Source of the DNA: Zygnema cylindricum
Lineage: Eukaryota; Streptophyta; Zygnematophyceae; Zygnematales; Zygnemataceae
Reading direction: 5' to 3'
Assembly (NCBI GenBank): GCA_037447655.1
Contig: JBBHKE010001632.1
Span: 188,319 to 252,318 of the forward strand
Length of the DNA: 64,000 nucleotides
Positions 57,401 through 64,000 of the stretch are shown in pieces. A program made the translations under genes and the position numbers. Position 1 is the first letter of the stretch, and the number at the start of each line of letters is the position of its first letter. The notes below the pieces were generated by a model that was not told the DNA's origin, searched no databases, and saw nothing but the letters and a program-made list of their open reading frames with translations.

Positions 57401-60400
57401 GAATAGAAAATATTGGTCAAAATTTGGTCAGGGCTCCAAACAAAAATATTATTTTTTTGGACCAATTGCAGTCAAGGATTCTTTTTAGGGTACAAAGGGC
57501 TAAATCCGGACTCCAGGACTTGTCTCTCTCTCTCCCTCTAGGCCCTGATCCCCACTATGAGCTATGGCAGAAGATATCTCTTACTCTCATCCCCTCTTCT
57601 CCCTCTCCCTCTTCCACTTTCTCTCCCTCTTTCTCTTCTACTTTCTCTCCCTCTCCCGCTCCCTCTCTTTCTTTCTCCCCATCTTTCTCTCCCCTTTGCT
57701 CTCCCTCTCCCTCTCCCTCTCCCTCTTCCTCTTCCTCTTCCTCTTCCTCTTCATCTTCCTCTTCCTCTTCCTCTTCCTCTCCCTCTCCCTCTCCCTCTCT
57801 GTGTCATTCTGCTTCTTCTTCTGCCTCTTCCTCTCCCTCTCCGTCTCCCTCTCTCTCTTCCTTTCCCTCTCCTTCTCATTCCAAAAATTCTGATAATAGT
57901 TTACAACAGTTTCAAGAGGAAGAGGTGGGAGGAGGAGGAGGAGAAGTAGGGGGAGGAGGAGGGGGAGGAAGAGGAGGAGGAGGGGGGGAGGGAAGGGAAG
58001 GAGGGAGAGGATTGTGGAATTTTGGAAGGAGGAAGTCAAGAATGAAAAATTTAGTATCACCTATGGCTTGGAGTCCAGTGAGGGGGGGGGGGGGGAGTAA
58101 TAGGAGGAGAATGGGGGGGGTAGGGGTAGGAGGGGGGATAGGAGTAGGAGGGATAGGAGTAGGAGGGATAGGGGTAGGAGGAGGAGTTTCTCAATTGCAT
58201 TCGGTGCAATTTGCCGATGATTGGGCTCCATTTATTGGAGGGAGGGAAGAGAGGGAAGAGAGAGAGGAGAGGGAAGGGAGAGGACTTAGAGTGAGGGGAG
58301 TGAGAGGAGATAGAGGAGGGGGGGACGAAAGGGAAGAGATTGAGAGTACTAAAGGAGGAGAATTCAAAGGGGAGGGAAGGAGTCGTCGTATGATAAGAGA
58401 AAGGGAGAGGGGGGAGGAGGGAGAGAGAGAGGTGATATGTTCGGAGAGGTCAAAGGGATTAAGGACTCAATATTTTACGAAAAGGAGGGAGAGGAAGGGA
58501 AGGAAGGAGGATGCATTTGGAGTTGAGTATTTGGATAAACGTCCCGGCCCCCTCGAGGTAAATTGGATACATTTTTTTTTTTTGTAAATAAGTTTTTATT
58601 TTTATATATGGGTTTGTTGACTTGATTATAATATTAAAAGAGAAATTGTTGAGGTATAACAATAAACTAAACTATTTATTTAAATTTATTATGAAATTTA
58701 TGAAACGAAATCTTTGAGATATAAATAAAAATATATATAGATATAGATAGAAATAAAAATATGTATATATATATTATTAAAAGGAAATTGTCGTTGAGAT
58801 AGAAAGTTGTATTAAAATTGTTGAGATTTTTTAAACAAAATTGTCGTTAAGATTTAATTTTAAATGTACATTGTTGATAAAATTTCAGGCCATTGTGAAT
58901 CTCCCTCTCCCTCCCTCCCTCCCTCCCTCCCTCCCTCCCTCCCAAATCGTATGTTTGTTAAGCGAGGTTGTTATTGAGATTTTTTTATTTTTTTTAGTTA
59001 AATTTCAGGCCATTGTGTATCTCCCTCTCTCCTTCTCTCCCTCCCTCTCTGCCTCCCTACCTCCAAATCAAATGTTTATTGGACGAGGTTGTTGTTGATA
59101 TTTAAAAAACAAAATATTTAATGAAAAATCAAACAAAATGTTAAACAAAAACAAAATATTACACAAAATATTAAATAAAATATTCACTAAATTATTAAAC
59201 AAAAGGTTGTTGAGATTTTTTTACTAAACAAAACTGTTGTTAAAATTTATTGAACATTTTCTTTTTTTTGTTTTTTAATAAAATTTTAGGCCGTTGTGAG
59301 TCTTGCGAAGTCGTACATTCTTCCGGAAGGATATCCGGAAAGCGTTTCTTCGTCTTATTCTCCCTATATGAGGTGGAGGTCCGTACAGGTCAGTATTTTT
59401 TTTATTCTTTTAGGTTTAATTTTTTTTTTTATTGTTTTGTTTTGTATTTTTGATTTTTTTTGTATTCTTGGCAACTTTTTAATCTCAATTTTGGAAAAAA
59501 ATCTTTTCAAATTTTGTCAACAATTAGTTTCGGTCCACGACGTGTTTTGTATTTTTGATTTTTTTGTATTTCTTGGCAACTTTTTAATCTCAATTTCGAA
59601 AAAAAATCTTTTCGAATTTTGTCAACATTTAGTTTTGGCCCACGACGTTCTGTGCGGTTCATTTTTTTTTTTTTTTTGTTGAGTTGAAATACAATATGTA
59701 TAACATATGGTCTAGGTTTTTTTTTTTTTTTTTTGTTATAGGTTATATGGAAGCTGTATGCTACATGTTTTTTCTTTTAATTTCTCTTTTTTTGGGGGAT
59801 TCTGGTTAACAGCACTTTTTTTGTTTAACAAATTTTTTTTTTTAGAGTTGTGGTTAACAACATTTTTTTTTTTGGGGAATTGTGGTTAACAGTAACTTTT
59901 TCTTTTGGGAATTTCTTTTATTTTTTAACAGTATTTTTTTGGAGTATGACTCGCTGTGCATTCCCTTTTTCTTATTTTTTTTGGGATTTTTTTTTTTTTT
60001 GGTTTTTTTTTTCTTGGGATTTTTTTTTTTTGTTTTTTAAACGGTATTTTCCAGAGGATCGTGAGTGTTTTTACGACTCGATCTCTTTTGTATTCCCTCT
60101 TTTTTTTTTGTGAAAACTGTGGATAACAGTATTTTTTTTTTCTTTGGCAATTTCTTTAAATTTCTCCTTTTTTTTTTTTTTTAACAGTATTTTTTAGGAG
60201 GAGCTTTGGGTGTTTTAACGACTCGCTGTGCTTAACATCATTTCCTTATTTTTTCTCTGGAAATTGTGGTTAATATATATAGTTTTTTTTTGGGAGTGTT
60301 TTTTAATTCTCTTTCTTTTTTTGGGGATTTTTTTTTCTTTGGGGGAATTTCCTTTCTTTTTTTAACAGTATTTTTTCGGAGGAGCCATGAGTGTTTTTAC

Positions 60401-63400
60401 GACTCGGTCTCTTTTGCATTCTCTGGGAGTCTCCAAAAGTGGCTCTACTTCCGGGGCTCTGGCAGTCAACTGGGTTATAAAGGTACAATTTTTTAAGAAT
60501 TGTATAAAAAAGGACATTTTTTTGTCTTTCTTGTTTAATTTTGTAAAAACAAAAGGGTTTTTTTCAGAGTTTTGTAGGGTTTTTTAGGTCCTTTTGGGGT
60601 TTGAGTCGACTTCCGGGGCTCTGGCGGTCAACTGGGTTATAAAGGTACATTTTTTTTTTTTTAGTTATGTAAAAAAAGGACATTTTTTTTTCTTTTTTTG
60701 TAGAAGATTTTTGGGTGACTTCCAGAGCTCTGGCAGTCAACTGGGTGATAAAGTTACAAAAATTCATGTAAAAAAAGGACAAAATTTTGCTTTTTTGTTT
60801 AATTTTGTTAAAAAAAATATTTTTTTCAGGGTATTATAGGGTTTTTTGAGTCTTTTTGGGGTTTGAGTTGGCGTATTAAATGTTACATAATAAATTAATA
60901 AATGTTATGTATTATATATAGATTTTGATTCTATGTGTTCGAAAAGCAAATCGTTTCACTTTTAAGAAGGTCTAAATTTTGTAACTAAAAATTTCTATTT
61001 CGAGAATCCCAAACTTTCAATTTGGAAATGCATTTATCGCTAAAAACTGTAATGAAGATTTGTAAAGTACAGACTATTGTTAAAATCTATTTTAAATTTG
61101 AATACAACAAACAATTGTTAAAAAATATTACAAATTTGAAGAGTACAAACTACTGTTTGAAAACTGTTGAAATTTTTGGAAAGCAGTGAAAAGTATTTGT
61201 TAGTTGTTCCACGTTAAACATTTTAAGGCCCACAAAAAAAAAAAGTCTACAGTTTTTATGAGACAAGATGTTTAATTCTTATTATTTTATTATTATTATT
61301 AGTATTATTATGTTTATCATGTTTTTGTAAATTCTAGTGAAAATATGTGGCAAAGGTTGTGTAGAGAAGTAGAGGGAGAAAGAAAATTAAGAAGCTTTTT
61401 AGTAAGAAGAGAAAGAAAGAAAGACAGTATATGAACTTTTATTTGCCTTTTAACATTTTTCTTGATAAAGTGATGCCAAATCAAAGCAAAAAAGATGAAG
61501 TGAATGACACTAAGTTTATATTTTAAGTTTCCTTTTTTTGTTTTTTTCTTGTTTGTTAGGATGGAGCCGGGAGAATCGGAAAAATGCTTTTCGCAAGACA
61601 CGGAAAAAAATTCGATTGTGATTTAAAACAGGTAAAATTTATTCAGAAACATGTATTTTGTAAATACTAGATCCATACTCCCTTCCTCCTTACAGTCGTA
61701 CGAAAAAATTTATAGGTTACTGAAGGTTACAATTCAAATCTCTCTCTCTCTCTCTTTCTCCCTCTCTCTCTCCCTCTCTCTCTCTCTTTCTCTCTCTCTC
61801 CCTCCCCCTCTCTCTATTACTCTTTCTCTCTCCCTCACTTCCCCCCTTCTCTTTCTCTCCCTCTTTATCTCTCTCTCTCTCTCGCATTTTTTTTGGGAAA
61901 AATATGTATGACAACTAGTGTTGATTAGAAATGCTAGTGTTGAATATCGATTGAAATCGCAAACGATGTTTTGCAATTTTCGGTAAAATATTGTAAAAAC
62001 TATCTTGAGGAGTTAAATTCTTGGTATTTATCGGCTTCGACATAACGATAATTACATTTTACGTTTTACATTCTTACGTTTTCCATTTTACATTTACATT
62101 TTACTACACCGTGATATCGTTATTAGCAATAATCACACTATTTCCATCCCTGGTTTTTTTGCTCTCTGGACATAAAAATAGCATTAGAAATAGTAGTTTC
62201 TTTTTCCTCAACTCTAATTATTTTTGCTGTTCAAAATCGTCCATTTCACTTGGACCAGAAATAGAATTGCAAACTAAACATTATCACTAAAATAGTCCTC
62301 ATACTGATTATTTCTAAACGCTAATATCGATTCTCTTTTTTTGTAACAATAATTGATTATTGTAATCGTTACGTTATGTTAAAACAAATTTACATTATGT
62401 TATTGCATTATGTTATCGGAATCTCTTTTCGATTTAGTCTTCCGATTTTGTTCTTCTAAAGAAAGTAAAGTGTTTTGATATAAATGACGTATATGTTCTG
62501 AAAACAATATATCTTGTTGAAATAAACAGTGGGTTCCATAACAAGTATCGGTAAGAGTACAGTAAACTATTTATCGCTGTTAGTGTTAATGCCACTTAAT
62601 TCGGTCGCAACTTTTTCTCGCCGAAAATCAGATAATAATGTTAAATATAAGTGTAAATAATAGTGTTACTAATGGTGTTAATTGTAGTGTTACTAATTTT
62701 GTTAATTGTAGTGTTAATAATAGTGTTAATATTAGTGTGAATAATAGTGATAATAATAGTGTTAATAATAATGTTGGTTGTAGTGTTAATAATAGTATTA
62801 ATAAGTTACTAATTCTGTCGACTATTTAGTTAAACGGAATGGATTACAATCCTCCTAATCTCTTGACATTAAAATTAGTATTATGTATACATAGTGATAT
62901 ATATTAACTTATATAGTAATATGTAACAAATACTAATTTCGTATTTAAAATAAATAAATGATAACAGGCAGCGGTTTTATCGTATGAAACCAGTACAACG
63001 GAAAATATATCTGGACGAAAATCTTGACCAAAATCTTGATTGGTCTGAAATTTTGAGTACAAAATCGCCAAAAGAGAAAAAAAAATGGAAATCGTCACGG
63101 TATAAAGTGAAACATTTAGTATGTGCAAATTTTTCATTCGGAAGGTACGGTACAGTACAGTACAGTATAGTACGATACGTGCGGTGCCGTTTACCGTGTT
63201 AGAGGAATTATTTTCATTAAATTACTTCGGAAACAAATGTTTGAATAGTATGGAAATAAATAGTATGAATATTGATGATATTGCGATATATCGATATCGA
63301 TATGTATTGCAATAATTGAAAAAAGAAACCTAATGACTCGATGTATCAATTATCGGGACTCTTCAAAGGGGTATGTATCGATTGTCGTCAAAACTTGTTC

Positions 63401-63604
63401 GATATGCAACACTATTGTTTATTTATTTGTATATGTATATATTTCATGAATTGTTTGTGCATTTCTTTCTTTATTCATTTATTTATTCACTTATCTATTT
63501 GTCTTATTCAGCGAATTATCGGGCGGTTCGGAGCCTCTGTCTGACGAGTCTGAATCCGGAGAGAATCTCCATTCTTTTTCGGCATTTTGTGGAAACTGGA
63601 AAAG
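57401..63604 (+). CDS. RUS/DUF647 family protein, partial gene model
   Basis: RUS proteins are plant proteins of the DUF647 family; Arabidopsis RUS1/RUS2 act in UV-B-related root signalling. Recognised exons: 57401-58557 (low complexity, ends KRPGPLE), 59290-59388 (AKSYILPEGYPESVSSSYSP), 60369-60482 (YFFGGAMSVFTTRSLLHSLG, then SGALAVNWVIK), 61560-61631 (DGAGRIGKMLFARHGKKFD), 63512-63604 (NYRAVRSLCLTSLNPERISI). All show GT-AG borders; the first three joins keep frame, and the join to 63512 is not resolved. About 110 family residues expected between the last two exons were not found, and no initiating ATG is identified, so the 5' end lies upstream and the model is incomplete. The first exon codes long Ser/Pro, Gly and Glu/Arg runs from simple repeats. 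A further 3' part probably lies beyond the window. It may be a working gene with unusual inserts or one in decay. Confidence 0.75.
57595..58540. repeat. Pyrimidine tract followed by purine tract, within an exon
   Basis: 57590-57890 is nearly all C/T (CTCTCC, CTCTTC units); 57905-58540 is nearly all G/A with GGGGG runs. The two halves are roughly complementary in type, so the transcript could fold back on itself. The frame stays open across both. Confidence 0.9.
58558..59289 (+). other. Intron of the RUS-like gene
   Basis: GT (58558) to AG (59289). It contains two CCCTC microsatellites (58898-58941 and 59022-59062), each following AAATTTCAGGCCATTGTG and thus resembling the true exon start AAATTTTAGGCCGTTGTGAG at 59281. 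These are two decayed copies of the exon's 5' edge. Confidence 0.65.
59927..60240 (+). repeat. Three decayed copies of the 5' half of the 60369 exon
   Basis: Copies at 59927-59970, 60039-60098 and 60183-60235 each begin AACAGTATTTT or AACGGTATTTT and continue with variants of GTGAGTGTTTTTACGACTCG, as in the real exon at 60369. All are damaged by frame changes. The spacing is about 110-185 bp. Confidence 0.85.
60602..60757 (+). repeat. Two decayed copies of the 3' half of the 60369 exon
   Basis: 60606-60649 (ACTTCCGGGGCTCTGGCGGT, then CAACTGGGTTATAAAGGTAC) and 60718-60757 (ACTTCCAGAGCTCTGGCAGT, then CAACTGGGTGATAAAGTTAC) repeat the end of the exon including its donor site. The second has lost the GGTA donor. 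Confidence 0.87.
61736..61887. repeat. (CT)n microsatellite in a RUS-like gene intron
   Basis: Nearly pure CTCTCT/CCCTCT tract on the + strand. The Ser/Leu-rich frames across it are artefacts. Confidence 0.9.
62107..62332. mobile_element. MITE family M, copy j (decayed)
   Basis: It begins CACCGTGATATCGTTATTAGC after a TA (62105-62106). The right end CTAATATCGATTCTC is degraded. About 226 bp, in the region where RUS-like exons are missing. Confidence 0.6.
62638..62815. repeat. (GTTAATAGT)n low-complexity tract
   Basis: Imperfect 9-12-bp units GTGTTAATAGTGTTAAT. The Asn/Val/Ser-rich frame over it is a by-product. The unit resembles the GCGTTAATA core of the M-family termini, so it may have grown from a decayed MITE end. 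Confidence 0.8.
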
Positions 63605-63940
63605 GTAAAGAAAAGCTTTTTTACTTTTTTCTTCATTACAAAAAAAAAAAACGTTGACTCGAAATTCATATTTTTTTTGTTTTTTTTTGTGTTTGTGTTT
63701 TTTCTGCAAATTTCGGCAAATTCTGGTTGAGTTTTGGTATTTTGGTTTGTCTGGAGCGAAACCGTTAGTGGTGTGGGAACAAAGTTTTTTTGTCCAAGTA
63801 TTTGAGGTTTTTAGTTTTTTAATTTTTCAGTTTATGATTGGCATATGTTTCTTTCTTTTCGTCACTGAATCACAAAAACAAAGAGCTGTTTTTCTCTGCT
63901 GTTTGATTTTGATATTGGAGGGGTATTAAAGTGAATTGTG

Positions 63941-64000
63941 CATATATATACATATATATGTGTATAGAGAGGGAGGGAGGGAGAGGGAGAGAGGGGGGGA
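63941..64000. repeat. (TA)n and (GGGA)n microsatellite at window end
   Basis: ATATATATACATATATATGTG followed by GAGAGGGAGGGAGGGAGAG running to the end of the window. Confidence 0.85.

Noticed and set aside
62638-62829. Asn/Val/Ser-repeat open frame
   Set aside because: A by-product of the GTTAATAGT simple repeat; no flanking coding context.

Overview
The window is nuclear DNA of a green plant or its close algal relatives (a streptophyte with a large, repeat-rich genome). The evidence is spliced genes of plant type (ARF1, a SYP4-class TGN syntaxin, a RUS/DUF647 protein, an RlmN-like rRNA methyltransferase), plant-type tRNA-Ala, Ty1/copia elements with about 1-kb LTRs, hAT elements and MITEs. 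I cannot name the species. All exon joins were made by eye from splice signals, reading frame and recalled family conservation.

Layout. 1-16.2 kb is stacked mobile DNA. A complete, apparently young copia element (2793-9243) with matching 5-bp target duplications sits inside an older repeat. A decayed, 5'-truncated copia (10225-16211) carries a solo LTR. 16.2-21.8 kb holds ARF1 (18553-20348, + strand, six exons, 181 aa). 21.8-23.2 kb is a hAT-like element with a nested MITE. 24.2-28.7 kb is an RlmN-like gene on the - strand whose recognisable part begins after the usual iron-sulfur cysteine motif and which carries a long charged low-complexity region. 29-35.6 kb is a run of MITEs, a hAT element split by a MITE, and a reverse transcriptase relic. 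36.1-43.3 kb is the SYP4 gene (- strand, eight exons, 319 aa), with three MITEs in intron 3 and large purine/pyrimidine tracts in introns 1 and 7.

44-54.3 kb is again mobile: a Harbinger-like element inside an old repeat, a deleted LTR, a tRNA-Ala-like gene with a Thr anticodon, a non-autonomous copia derivative (47359-51552) whose 5' LTR was split by a solo LTR, and a second reverse transcriptase relic split by a hAT element. A normal tRNA-Ala(AGC) lies at 55123-55195. From 57.4 kb to the window end there is a RUS/DUF647-type gene with extreme simple-sequence coding regions, duplicated exon fragments, and a cluster of five G-boxes upstream.

The cellular genes do not form a pathway. ARF1 and SYP4 both act in Golgi/TGN traffic but are separate transcription units. 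The most unusual items are the tRNA-Ala body with a Thr anticodon, the internal-tRNA (half-tRNA) primer site whose complement to the CAU anticodon supplies an ATG to gag, the antisense tRNA-like module inside divergent LTR families, the RlmN-like gene without a visible iron-sulfur motif, and the duplicated exon halves in the RUS-like gene.
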